Assembly (NCBI GenBank): GCA_958296225.1
Contig: OY282456.1
Location: forward strand, 682,001 to 746,000
Length of the DNA stretch: 64,000 nucleotides
DNA from: an uncultured Dehalococcoidia bacterium
Lineage (GTDB): Bacteria; Chloroflexota; Dehalococcoidia; Lucifugimonadales; UBA3495
Direction: 5' to 3'
Of this stretch, positions 47,406-55,180 are shown in pieces. The notes under the pieces were generated by a model. The model saw only the letters and a list, made by a program, of their open reading frames with translations. It was not told the DNA's origin and did no database searches. Within the stretch, counting starts at the first letter, position 1. Each line of letters starts with the position of its first letter. Position numbers and translations under genes: made by a program.

Positions 47406-48341
47406 CTACGCCAATCCTGCCACTGCCCGCTCCGCAAACTCGGGCCGCACTATCCGCTCGTAGGAATGATAGCCCTGTACCAGGCCGCCGGCGATGAGGG
47501 CGTCCCGCATCCGGTCGTAGCCCGGCCGCCCGATTTGCGGGTTGGCGGCCCACACGCCGGCCGCCTGGTAGCGTTGCACGCTTTCCGCCAGCACGTCCCG
47601 CGCGTATTCGGGAAACACGCCGGCAATCCGCTCGGCCACCGCCGCCGCGTCGCTGTCCGCAACCCACCGCTGCGCTTTGCCGTAGCCGTTGACGAACTGC
47701 TGCACCGTATCCGGGTTTTGCTCAACAAAGGATGCCATCGCCGCAAAGCTGCTGTAGCAAACATAACCGCTCTCGTCGCCCAGGGTGGCGGCCAGGTGGC
47801 CGGCGCCTTCCCGCAGCAACTGCACTGCGAACGGGTTGGGAACTTGCAGATAGTCGGCGTCCCCGTTGCGGAAACGGGCCAGCATTTCCTCCGCCGTCAA
47901 TCCTCCCATCAGATTTACCGACGCCGGGTCAACCCCGTGCCAGCGCATCGCCGCCTGCAATGTGGTATAGGGAACCGGCGTAAAGCCCACCGGAATCAGC
48001 GTCGCACCGGCCAAATCCGCCCAGCGCCAGCCGTCCGTAGGCCGCCGCGACAGCAGAAAGAACCCGTCCCGCCGGTTGATTTCGGCGATGTGCAACGGCG
48101 GGTCGTCGCTGCCGGCGTCCAGGTCCATGAGGCTGCGGCTGATGCCGCTCTGGGTGATGTCAATTTCGCCGGCCTTGAGCAGGTCGGTGCTCGCCCGGCC
48201 CGTGGGTATGTGGGCAAAGTCTATATCCAGTCCCTCGTCATCCAGAAACCCGCCCTCTACCGCGACGTATATCGTGGTATAGAACATATTGCGAAAGGCC
48301 ACCCGCAGGCGGATGCGTCCCGTGTTAGTTTGCTCACTCAT
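47406..48341 (-). CDS. NMT1/THI5-like (SsuA/ThiY-type) periplasmic-binding-fold protein without signal peptide
   Basis: 311 residues. IRLRVAFRNMFYTTIYVAVEGGFLDDEGLDIDFAHIPTGRASTDLLKAGEIDITQSGISR is the N-lobe of NMT1/THI5-type binding proteins; VPNPFAVQLLREGAGHLAAT and VEQNPDTVQQFVNGYGKAQRWV continue the fold. The N-terminus (MSEQTNTGRI) is polar and carries no signal sequence or lipobox, and no cognate permease or ATPase is adjacent. It may act in the cytoplasm, as THI5-type enzymes do. AGGAGG precedes ATG 48341. Confidence 0.8.
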   Translation of the reverse strand: MSEQTNTGRIRLRVAFRNMFYTTIYVAVEGGFLDDEGLDIDFAHIPTGRASTDLLKAGEIDITQSGISRSLMDLDAGSDDPPLHIAEINRRDGFFLLSRRPTDGWRWADLAGATLIPVGFTPVPYTTLQAAMRWHGVDPASVNLMGGLTAEEMLARFRNGDADYLQVPNPFAVQLLREGAGHLAATLGDESGYVCYSSFAAMASFVEQNPDTVQQFVNGYGKAQRWVADSDAAAVAERIAGVFPEYARDVLAESVQRYQAAGVWAANPQIGRPGYDRMRDALIAGGLVQGYHSYERIVRPEFAERAVAGLA

Positions 48342-48372
48342 TGATTGTATCCTCCTGATGTAATCTGCCGTT

Positions 48373-50316
48373 TCACGCCGCCACCGGCAGCCGCACGTTG
48401 CCGTTGGTCAGCACCACCCCGTCCTCGCAGATACACTCCACGTCGCCGCCTTCGTATTGTTCCGAATACAACTGCGCGTACAGCCCGCCCAACGCCAGCA
48501 GTTCCCGGTGCGTGCCACGCTCTACGATGCGCCCCCGGTCCACCACAAAGATGACGTCCGCCGCCATAATGGTGGACAGGCGGTGAGCGATGGCGATGGT
48601 GGTGCGGCCCTGCATCAGCGGCTCCAGCGCCGCCTGCACGTAGCGCTCGCTGGTGGTGTCCAGCGCCGAGGTGGCCTCGTCCAGTATCAGCAGCCGGGGC
48701 TGGTGCAGGATGACCCGGGCGATGGACAACCGCTGCCGCTCCCCGCCCGACAAGCGATAACCCCGTTCGCCGACCACCGTATCGTAGCCTTCGGGGAATT
48801 GCACAATCCGTTCGTGAATGTAGGCCGCCTGCGCCGCGGCGTGTATCTCGGCTTCGGTGGCCTCAGGATTGCCGTAGGTCAGGTTTTCCCGTATGGAGGC
48901 GTGAAACAGGTAACTCTCTTGCGACACATAGCCTACCATTCGGGCCAGGCTGTCCAGCCTGATGCGCCGCACGTCAACGCCGTCAATGGTGACCGTGCCT
49001 TCGGTGGCGTCATACAGCCGGGGAATCAGGTAGGATATGGTGGTCTTGCCCGCCCCGCTGGGGCCGACCAGCGCGGCCAGCTGTCCGGGCCGGACTTCAA
49101 AACTCACGCCGTCCAGCGCCCAGGCGTCGCCAGCGTCGTTATCGTCCTCATGGTCATCCGCCAGGGCCGGCCGCCGGTAGTTCACGCGCACGTCGTGGAA
49201 GCCGACCGCGCCGCCCACCTGCGCCGCCGGCATCGCAACGGCATCGGGCGCGTCCACAATCTCCGGTCGAATATCCAGATAGCCAAAGATACGCTCAAAC
49301 AGCGCCAGCGAAGACTGCAACTCCACCGCCGTGCGCAGCAGCGTGCTGATGGGAAAGTACAGCCGGGTTTGCAGCGTGGTAAAGGCGACGATGGTTCCGG
49401 GCGACACGCTCCCCTGGCCGAAGGCGCCGAACAGCAGGTAGCCGGCCAGCACATATATCACCACCGGACTCAGCGAAAAGAATATCTGTATGCCGGCCCA
49501 GATTGCCTGCCCGGTCATCTCCCGCCGGATTTCCAAATCGGACAGGCGGATATTCTGGCGGCGAAAGCGCTCAATCTCCCGGCTCTGCGCTCCGAACAGC
49601 CGGGTCAGCATCACGCCGGAAACGGACAATGTTTCCTGGGTGATGGCTGTCATCTCCGCCGTGGATTCCTGCACCAGCGACGACATCGCCCGCCGCCGCT
49701 TGCCCACCCAATAGCTGAACACGGCGAACACCGGCGTAACCCCCACCGCCACCAGCGTCAGCTCCCAGGACAGCACCAGCATGGCGATTAGCGTGCTAAT
49801 CAGAATCACGATGTTAGACAGGATGTTGCTGACGGTGCCGGTAACTACGATGCGGATGCCGGCTACGTCGTTGGCGACGCGGCTCTGTATCTCGCCGGTG
49901 CGCGTGGCGGTAAAGAAGCCCAGCGACAGCGATTGCAGGTGCGAGTATAGCCGGTCGCGCAAATCGCGCATCACCCGCTGGCCCACCTGCTGCGTGAGCC
50001 AGGTTTGCAGCACGCCCAGGCTGCCGGTGACGACGACCACCGCCGCCATTACGGCGGCCAGCGTCCAGACCAGGTTCAGGTCCGGCCCGCCCGCTACGAA
50101 CAAGGCGGAGTCGAACATCGTCTGAATCAACACCGGGTTGACCACGCCCAACCCGGCGGTGACCACAATGAGCAGCCCCACGGCCAGCACTCTCGGCCAG
50201 TAGGGTCGAAAGGACGCGGCGATGCGCCGGTTCAGGCCGGGCATACTGCGACGCGGCCGGCCGGCGCCGGCCGCGGACACGGGACGGCGCGGCGCGTTGG
50301 GCATATAGGAGCGCAT
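48373..50316 (-). CDS. MsbA/BmrA-type ABC exporter half-transporter
   Basis: 647 residues. The membrane domain (about 30-330) has six helices, starting VLAVGLLIVVTAGLGVVNPVLIQTMF, and the exporter-type LSLGFFTATRTGEIQSRVANDV. An Asp/His-rich linker (ALADDHEDDNDAGDAW) near 385-400 is unusual. The ATPase domain has Walker A VGPSGAGKTT, Q-loop YVSQESYLF, signature YRLSGGERQRLS, Walker B RLLILDEATSALD and the switch His in AIAHRLST. It likely exports lipids or drugs as a homodimer. ATG 50316 overlaps the LLM stop (TGATG). Confidence 0.92.
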   Translation of the reverse strand: MRSYMPNAPRRPVSAAGAGRPRRSMPGLNRRIAASFRPYWPRVLAVGLLIVVTAGLGVVNPVLIQTMFDSALFVAGGPDLNLVWTLAAVMAAVVVVTGSLGVLQTWLTQQVGQRVMRDLRDRLYSHLQSLSLGFFTATRTGEIQSRVANDVAGIRIVVTGTVSNILSNIVILISTLIAMLVLSWELTLVAVGVTPVFAVFSYWVGKRRRAMSSLVQESTAEMTAITQETLSVSGVMLTRLFGAQSREIERFRRQNIRLSDLEIRREMTGQAIWAGIQIFFSLSPVVIYVLAGYLLFGAFGQGSVSPGTIVAFTTLQTRLYFPISTLLRTAVELQSSLALFERIFGYLDIRPEIVDAPDAVAMPAAQVGGAVGFHDVRVNYRRPALADDHEDDNDAGDAWALDGVSFEVRPGQLAALVGPSGAGKTTISYLIPRLYDATEGTVTIDGVDVRRIRLDSLARMVGYVSQESYLFHASIRENLTYGNPEATEAEIHAAAQAAYIHERIVQFPEGYDTVVGERGYRLSGGERQRLSIARVILHQPRLLILDEATSALDTTSERYVQAALEPLMQGRTTIAIAHRLSTIMAADVIFVVDRGRIVERGTHRELLALGGLYAQLYSEQYEGGDVECICEDGVVLTNGNVRLPVAA

Positions 50317-51200
50317 CAGTTCAGGGCGTCTTGCAGCCGGCGGATAGCGTTGATGTGGTCGTCGGGGGCGGCCGCGCCGCGCAATCCGGCGGCGATGTGC
50401 GTCGCCCCGATTTCCTCCCAGGAGCGCAGTTCGGTCAGCCAGTCCTCCGGGTTGTTGTCGGCGGTGATGGTAATGCGTCCCTCAAAACCGATTTCCGACG
50501 GGTCGCGGCCCACGGCCTCGGCCTGCTGGCGGATGCGGTTGAGGATAGCCTGCCCGCCGGCGTCGGGGGCAAACATCGGAAAGTAGCCGTCGGCCAGCCG
50601 GCCGATGCGCCGGATGGCGGCGTTGGGCGGCGTGGGCGCATTGCCCCGCCCGGCGCCAATCCAGATGGGGATGGGACGTTGCACGGGCAGCGGGTTGATG
50701 CCGGCGTGGGTGATGTCGTGATACTGGCCGTGGTAATCAATGACATCCTCAGTCCACAGCTGGCGCAGCACCTCAATTTGCTCGTCGCAGCGGCTGCCCC
50801 GGGTGGCAAAGTCCATGCCCAGCGCCTCATACTCCACCGAGTTCCAGCCCACGCCGATGCCTAGCCGCAGCCGGCCGCCGGAGAGCAGGTCAACCTCGGC
50901 GGCCTGCTTGGCCACCAGCGCGGTTTGACGCTGCGGCAGAATCAGGATGCCGGTAGTCAGCCCGATGCGCTGGGTAACGGCAGCCAGATACGCCATCAGC
51001 GTAAAAGGCTCGTGGATGTAGGATTCGTGGGTGTAGGGGAACTGCGGCACTTCGGGGTGCTTGTCCGGCACTGCGCCCAGCACGTGGTCGAGGATGCGGA
51101 CGTGGGCATAGCCCAAATCCTCGGCGGCCTGAATGTAATCCCGCAGCGCGCCAAAGTCGTCGCCGATTTCGACGATGGGGACGGAAACGCCGATTTCCAT
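50316..51200 (-). CDS. LLM-class flavin-dependent oxidoreductase
   Basis: 294 residues. MEIGVSVPIVEIGDDFGALRDYIQAAEDLGYAHVRILDHVLGA, IGLTTGILILPQRQTALVAKQAAEVDLLSGGRLRLGIGVGWNSVEYEALG and GHYHDITHAGINPLPVQRPIPIWIGA-like sequence are typical of the F420-dependent subgroup. AGGAGG nine bases before ATG 51200 sets the start; 22 earlier codons run through the promoter (TATAAT at 51265-51270 on this strand). Its stop overlaps the ABC exporter start, so both are co-transcribed. Substrate unknown. Confidence 0.88.
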   Translation of the reverse strand: MEIGVSVPIVEIGDDFGALRDYIQAAEDLGYAHVRILDHVLGAVPDKHPEVPQFPYTHESYIHEPFTLMAYLAAVTQRIGLTTGILILPQRQTALVAKQAAEVDLLSGGRLRLGIGVGWNSVEYEALGMDFATRGSRCDEQIEVLRQLWTEDVIDYHGQYHDITHAGINPLPVQRPIPIWIGAGRGNAPTPPNAAIRRIGRLADGYFPMFAPDAGGQAILNRIRQQAEAVGRDPSEIGFEGRITITADNNPEDWLTELRSWEEIGATHIAAGLRGAAAPDDHINAIRRLQDALN

Positions 51201-51300
51201 AGTGATGAACCTCCTGGTGGGGTTAAAAGGCGACGGCCCCGCCGCCCCGGTAGTGGCTGGGGCCATTATACCGGGGCGGCGGGGGTGATGGTTAAAATTT

Positions 51301-51336
51301 CGCGTGCGGCAGGAACGTCAATTCCTGCCGCACGCG
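51301..51336. terminator. Perfect 15-bp stem terminator
   Basis: CGCGTGCGGCAGGAA (51301-51315) and TTCCTGCCGCACGCG (51322-51336) with a 6-base loop. AAAATTT on one side makes a T-rich tail for minus-strand transcripts. It ends the RlmJ-like gene, whose stop is 3 bp away. Confidence 0.88.
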
Positions 51337-51338
51337 AT

Positions 51339-52187
51339 TTAATGGATTAGGGCTAGTTGCACTCCCTGCTTGACTGCCGCAAGCCACTTCTCGAATCGAC
51401 CGGGCAACTCTGTCAACTCAGCCGCCCACGAGACATTGCGCGCATAGACCAAAGACATCATATTGCCATGGACCTTCATTTTCCCGCATAGTGCGAAACC
51501 CTTTGGTCCCATAACCGAGTCCACCGATGAAATCACAGCTCCTTGTGCGTTGTCGCCATTAGCGGAGTATGTGGATAGCTGTATAAGCATACCACTTTCC
51601 AGACTGTCCGTCGCACGCATCGCTAGCTTGATGTCTTCGGGGTAGAGATTCCCCTTACGTTTCTTGGCAACCTGGTGCCTACTGTACATATATGGATCGA
51701 ACGAAATCAACGTTAACGACCCATCCGCCAATCCAGTTGCAGAGGGGCTCGGCAACCCTTTTTCAATCCTCCTCCGCCAGTCGCCTTGGAATAGCTCGGC
51801 TGTCTTGCACCTCTCTAGATTATTAACGCGTTGGAGCCAAGGCTCCAGCTTCGCGTTAGTCGTAGGGTTTATCTCACACAGCAACAGCGAGAAATCACCT
51901 TCCCAGACCTTTTCCACGAAGGCTGCGCTATTGGGGTAACCTCCGCTTGGCGCTAGATGATGCCATGCCGACTCATAGGCCGACTCACAGCGATTCGGCA
52001 AGCAACTTTCTACGTGGGTGAACAGGGCATCATTGACCTGCCTCTCATTAGCCAGCGGCGCCATTGCGTGAGCGTCAATGAAACTCAACCCTGACGTGCC
52101 TGACGTGTGCCTGCTTGCAGTGACCAGCAGTTCGCAGAGCGTCCAGTGCTGCATCAGGTGGCCGGCGTTTCCTTTGTACGTGCACAT
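51339..52187 (-). CDS. Unassigned protein with RlmJ-like features
   Basis: 282 residues. The start (CTYKGNAGHLMQHWTLCELL...LSFIDAHAMAPLA) follows the order of RlmJ, the 23S rRNA m6A2030 methyltransferase (HxGNxADVxKH, then a FIDTHAG-type strand). Later LTLISFDPYMYSR stands where methyltransferases keep DPPY. Similarity is weak, and the central part (SLLLCEINPTTNAKLEPWL) is not recognised. It may be a diverged nucleic-acid methyltransferase; confidence is limited. Lower GC than its neighbours suggests acquisition. GGGAG precedes ATG 52187, and an excellent promoter box lies at 52321. Confidence 0.5.
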   Translation of the reverse strand: MCTYKGNAGHLMQHWTLCELLVTASRHTSGTSGLSFIDAHAMAPLANERQVNDALFTHVESCLPNRCESAYESAWHHLAPSGGYPNSAAFVEKVWEGDFSLLLCEINPTTNAKLEPWLQRVNNLERCKTAELFQGDWRRRIEKGLPSPSATGLADGSLTLISFDPYMYSRHQVAKKRKGNLYPEDIKLAMRATDSLESGMLIQLSTYSANGDNAQGAVISSVDSVMGPKGFALCGKMKVHGNMMSLVYARNVSWAAELTELPGRFEKWLAAVKQGVQLALIH

Positions 52188-52320
52188 ATTTCACTCCCTA
52201 ATGACCTTGTAAATGCCGCTAACAATACCTGCAATTGCCACAGCAGTATCTCCATTCACCAGCATTTGATGTGCGGCGGTGCTGCCGAGGGTCTGTTATG
52301 CACTCCAAGCGCGTAGGGCG

Positions 52321-52329
52321 ATTATAGCA
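52321..52329 (-). promoter_or_regulatory. Perfect extended -10 box for the RlmJ-like gene
   Basis: On the minus strand TGCTATAAT matches TGnTATAAT exactly. The leader to ATG 52187 is about 130 bases and holds no other gene. Confidence 0.55.
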
Positions 52330-52372
52330 TTGAAGACGCCGCATAGGTATAGTCGCCGGGGCAAAACAATGC

Positions 52373-52738
52373 CTACCGGACGGACGTGCCGTCTATGCGG
52401 GCTGTAGTTCTTATATCTGGATAATCGGCCTTCGCAGACTGCGGCGTCACCTCGCAAAGCTCGTATTCCCAGCCATCGCGCTGGCATTCCGCGGCCAGTT
52501 CCCGGATGTGGGCTTTCCCATACTCGCGCTGTTCTCTACGGCGGGCTTCGGTGTCCTCGCCGGGCAACGGGTACATCAGGCCCATCGCCATCGCATCGGC
52601 TATCATCGCCAGCGCATCCGCCCGGTCGGCGCCTTGAGAGGCTACGCCGGGGATGCCGGGGCAGAGCGCCGCATAGCCAACGCCGGAATTGATGAGGATA
52701 ACATCATAAAGGTCGCCGTTCTGCGTTGCGGTTGGCAT
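52373..52738 (-). CDS. hicB: HicB-like antitoxin
   Basis: 121 residues. The partial RNase H-like HicB core is YDVILINSGVGYAALCPGIPGVASQGADRADALAMIADAMAMGL. A charged helical extension follows (EARRREQREYGKAHIRELAAECQRDGWEYELCEV). It starts 7 bp after the HicA stop, the usual hicA-hicB order. No helix-turn-helix is obvious in the tail, so autoregulation may rely on another protein. Confidence 0.72.
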   Translation of the reverse strand: MPTATQNGDLYDVILINSGVGYAALCPGIPGVASQGADRADALAMIADAMAMGLMYPLPGEDTEARRREQREYGKAHIRELAAECQRDGWEYELCEVTPQSAKADYPDIRTTARIDGTSVR

Positions 52739-52745
52739 AATCAAC

Positions 52746-52958
52746 TCAGTAAAGTTCCTGGAATTGTTCGCGGATTAGCCGGGCCCTGCTAACTAGTCTG
52801 GCCATCGTAAAGGCGTTGACGGGGTTATTGCGAGGGATTTCCAGCCGGATTGCATCGTTGGTCATTGTAATGTGACCGCACTCCCGCACGACCCGGTAGC
52901 CAATTTTCTCAAATGCCGCTACTACCCGCTGGTGGTTTTTGCCAGGTATTCCGGGCAT
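52746..52958 (-). CDS. hicA: HicA-like mRNA interferase toxin
   Basis: 70 residues with a dsRNA-binding-like HicA fold: VVAAFEKIGYRVVRECGHITMTNDAIRLEIPRNNPVNAFTMARLVSRARL. The catalytic His lies in CGHITM, as in the family's GSHxx(Y/M) loop, although Ser is replaced by Gly. It should cleave mRNA when free. It begins 2 bp after the upstream HicB-like gene and ends 7 bp before the downstream one, so it sits between two candidate antitoxins. Confidence 0.78.
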   Translation of the reverse strand: MPGIPGKNHQRVVAAFEKIGYRVVRECGHITMTNDAIRLEIPRNNPVNAFTMARLVSRARLIREQFQELY

Positions 52959-52960
52959 CG

Positions 52961-53314
52961 CTATTGCCCAGAGTATGGAGCGGGGCGGACCACCGCCTCG
53001 GCAGTGGGAAAGCCGGCTACCTTCAGCTCATTGTAAAAGCCAACCACTTCGTCATAGTTTCCGGCCTCCGCCACTGCCACGCCATCCACCAGCGCTTCGT
53101 AGATAGCATCCGCAATCATATTCAGCGCGTCTTGCGGGTCGCGGCCGGCGCTGCCCACGTCCAGCAGAGGACAGAACACCGCCCAGGGGGTTCCAGGACT
53201 GGAGCCGCTGGTATCCTTTACCAGCAACACTTCGTATCCACGAACTGCCCAATCACAGCCGGCCCATTCTGCCGCTAACTGGTCATCCGCTCTGGTCAGT
53301 AGCGCCAATGCCAT
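52961..53314 (-). CDS. Second HicB-like protein upstream of hicA
   Basis: 117 residues. YEVLLVKDTSGSSPGTPWAVFCPLLDVGSAGRDPQDALNMIADAIYEAL is a HicB core with a longer first loop; 25 extra residues precede it and a helical tail follows (EVVGFYNELKVAGFPTAEAVV). It has the best ribosome-binding site of the three genes (GAGGTGGG) and heads the unit. It may be a decoy, a second antitoxin or the partner of another toxin. Confidence 0.68.
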   Translation of the reverse strand: MALALLTRADDQLAAEWAGCDWAVRGYEVLLVKDTSGSSPGTPWAVFCPLLDVGSAGRDPQDALNMIADAIYEALVDGVAVAEAGNYDEVVGFYNELKVAGFPTAEAVVRPAPYSGQ

Positions 53315-53356
53315 AATCCCACCTCGCTCCTGGACAATGATGGCATCCCGGCGCCA

Positions 53357-54166
53357 TCAAATCATAAAGTTCATCTCCCCCACTATCCGCTCCCCCAGCG
53401 CAACATCCCCCGCGATTGCCACCGACCCGTCGGCCAGCGCCTGCTCTGCCGGCCAGCGGCCGGTGCCCAGGGCGTTGAACGCCGTCAAGTCCATCGTCAG
53501 CCGCGCCGTGGGCGACGCCGGCGCGGCATCCATCCGGTAGGCCCGCCCGCCGTCCATATTCAGCGCGATTGTGCCGCCCACGGCGCCGGCGATCTCGAAC
53601 ACCACCGTCGTACCATCGTCCGGCCTGACCTTGCGCCCGACTACAAAGGGCATCGCGGATTCCGTCCGCCCGTAAGCGTGCTGCGCCACCGGCCCGTCCA
53701 GATGGCCGGGGATGCCCAGGGCGCGGCGGATGTCCTGTTCGTGCACCCAGGCATCGTAGATGCGGACGGCCAGCAAGTCGGTGTAGGGGCCGCGGCCCAG
53801 CGGGTTGTCGGTTTCGGCGGCAAAGTCGGCGGCGGACATGGCCCGCAGGACGGCCAGCCGCTCGGCGGTAATTTCCCGGAACTCGGCCAGGATGTCGGCG
53901 CCGCTGAACTGCCGGCGGTAGTCAACCAGCACTTCGTTGCCTTGCCCCACGTCGTTGCGGACGTGCGACGTATCCGCCGGCTCGTGCTCCGGCGCGGGCC
54001 GGCCCAGCAGCCGGCACTCGCTGCCCACCAGGTGCGACACCTGGTCCTGCACCGACCAGCCGGGGCATTCCGTCGGCGTCGCCCATTGCGCGGCGGTAAA
54101 GTCGGCGCACAGCGCGGCAATGGACCGCCACACCGTTTCCATCAAGTCAACCAATTCTTGCGACAT
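53357..54166 (-). CDS. Maleylpyruvate isomerase-like (DinB-fold, TIGR03083-type) protein
   Basis: 269 residues. The N-terminal metal-binding four-helix domain shows WATPTECPGWSVQDQVSHLVGSECRLLG, then DAWVHEQDIRRALGIPGHLDG, with His residues placed as in mycothiol-dependent isomerases. The C-terminal domain (VVFEIAGAVGGTIALNMDGGRAYRMD...TMDLTAFNALGTGRWPAEQALADGSVAIAGD) is an SCP2-like part usual for the group. Reaction and thiol cofactor are unknown. A Cys-rich small gene and the Rieske subunits lie just upstream, so it may belong to an aromatic degradation unit. Confidence 0.8.
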   Translation of the reverse strand: MSQELVDLMETVWRSIAALCADFTAAQWATPTECPGWSVQDQVSHLVGSECRLLGRPAPEHEPADTSHVRNDVGQGNEVLVDYRRQFSGADILAEFREITAERLAVLRAMSAADFAAETDNPLGRGPYTDLLAVRIYDAWVHEQDIRRALGIPGHLDGPVAQHAYGRTESAMPFVVGRKVRPDDGTTVVFEIAGAVGGTIALNMDGGRAYRMDAAPASPTARLTMDLTAFNALGTGRWPAEQALADGSVAIAGDVALGERIVGEMNFMI

Positions 54167-54191
54167 GGTTCGCGTACTCCATAGAATAGAA

Positions 54192-54392
54192 TTAGACTCG
54201 CACCCAGCGGCATTCCGGCAGATGCCCGCGTTCTCCCCGGTCGGGGCAGGTGCAGGGCACATCGTTGCGGCGCCGGTAGCCCAACGACTCCAGCCAGCCG
54301 TCGAACCCCGGATAAAAACCATACCCGTCGTCGATGGCGCGATAGCCGGCGCGCAAAGCCGCCAGAATTTCATCACGGCTGGGAACTGCCAT
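54192..54392 (-). CDS. Small cysteine-containing protein
   Basis: 66 residues. A helical start (SRDEILAALRAGYRAIDDGYGFYPGFDGWLESLGY) is followed by NDVPCTCPDRGERGHLPECRWVRV, whose CxC-x7-HxxxC pattern could bind zinc. No domain is recognised. It begins five bases after the previous small gene and lies in the Rieske oxygenase run, so it may be an accessory protein. Confidence 0.5.
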   Translation of the reverse strand: MAVPSRDEILAALRAGYRAIDDGYGFYPGFDGWLESLGYRRRNDVPCTCPDRGERGHLPECRWVRV

Positions 54393-54397
54393 AGACG

Positions 54398-54601
54398 CTA
54401 ATCGGCTACCAGTTCGAGCACGTCCTGGGCGAATACCATATCCTCAACGCCCACCTGCTCCGGGTCATCGGGGCTGGTCAGGTAACGCACGAACAGCCAC
54501 ACGCCATCTTTGGGATTGGAAACCACCTCGGCGGTAGCGTTGCCGTACAGCCGCACCGTCTGGCCCGGCGCTACGTCAAACAGGTTCACAAGGTCAGCCA
54601 T
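54398..54601 (-). CDS. Small protein in the Rieske oxygenase unit
   Basis: 67 residues from ATG 54601: ADLVNLFDVAPGQTVRLYGNATAEVVSNPKDGVWLFVRYLTSPDDPEQVGVEDMVFAQDVLELVAD. The predicted fold is mostly beta strands, like a small SH3-type barrel. No family recognised. It starts 10 bp after the beta-subunit stop and is probably co-translated with it. Confidence 0.5.
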   Translation of the reverse strand: MADLVNLFDVAPGQTVRLYGNATAEVVSNPKDGVWLFVRYLTSPDDPEQVGVEDMVFAQDVLELVAD

Positions 54602-54611
54602 CAGCACACCA

Positions 54612-55175
54612 TCAGAAAAAGAAGGTCAAGTTCTTTGCCAGCAGCACGTTCTGGTCCAGCAACACCTGCCGCCGGGCGATGCGCCACTGTCCTTCCTCCC
54701 GGCGCAGCGTGTCCTCGCGCCGCCCCACCAGAATATCGGTCTCCGTAGCCACCCGGTTGCGGTAGATGATGAACCGGCAGCGCAGCGACACCTCTGCGGC
54801 GTCCGCCGCCGTCGGCGTGGCCTCCAGTATTTCCACGTTGGTAACCAGATGGGCCAGACGGGACAGCGGCTCTTCAGCCCAGTGAACGCCGGTTTGAATC
54901 TGTTTCACCCGTTGGGTGAGCGTTTCTTTGCCTTCGTCAAACCAGTTGATATCCTGGCCTTCCCGCGTGAACTCCCGTTCCAGCTCGCCGAACTTGACAT
55001 TGCGGCGCATTGGCACCCAATAGCGCACGTCGGCGGCGAGCAGGTCCAGCCATGCGTCGTACCGCCGTTCGTCCAGCAGGTTGGCCTCGTGGTACAGGAA
55101 CGCCTCTACGTCCTGTCGCAGCAGCAGCCGCGCCAGCGCGTCCCCGGCGTTGTCGGCATTGACCGCAGCCATCAT
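54612..55175 (-). CDS. Aromatic-ring-hydroxylating dioxygenase beta subunit
   Basis: 187 residues, NTF2/SnoaL-like cone fold. VEAFLYHEANLLDERRYDAWLDLLAADVRYWVPMRRNV is the family signature. GRREDTLRREEGQWRIARRQVLLDQNVLLAKNLTFFF is the typical C-terminus. It has a structural role in an alpha3beta3 oxygenase. It follows the alpha subunit by 5 bp. No ferredoxin or reductase gene is visible in the window, so electrons must come from elsewhere. Confidence 0.92.
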   Translation of the reverse strand: MMAAVNADNAGDALARLLLRQDVEAFLYHEANLLDERRYDAWLDLLAADVRYWVPMRRNVKFGELEREFTREGQDINWFDEGKETLTQRVKQIQTGVHWAEEPLSRLAHLVTNVEILEATPTAADAAEVSLRCRFIIYRNRVATETDILVGRREDTLRREEGQWRIARRQVLLDQNVLLAKNLTFFF

Positions 55176-55180
55176 GCCGC

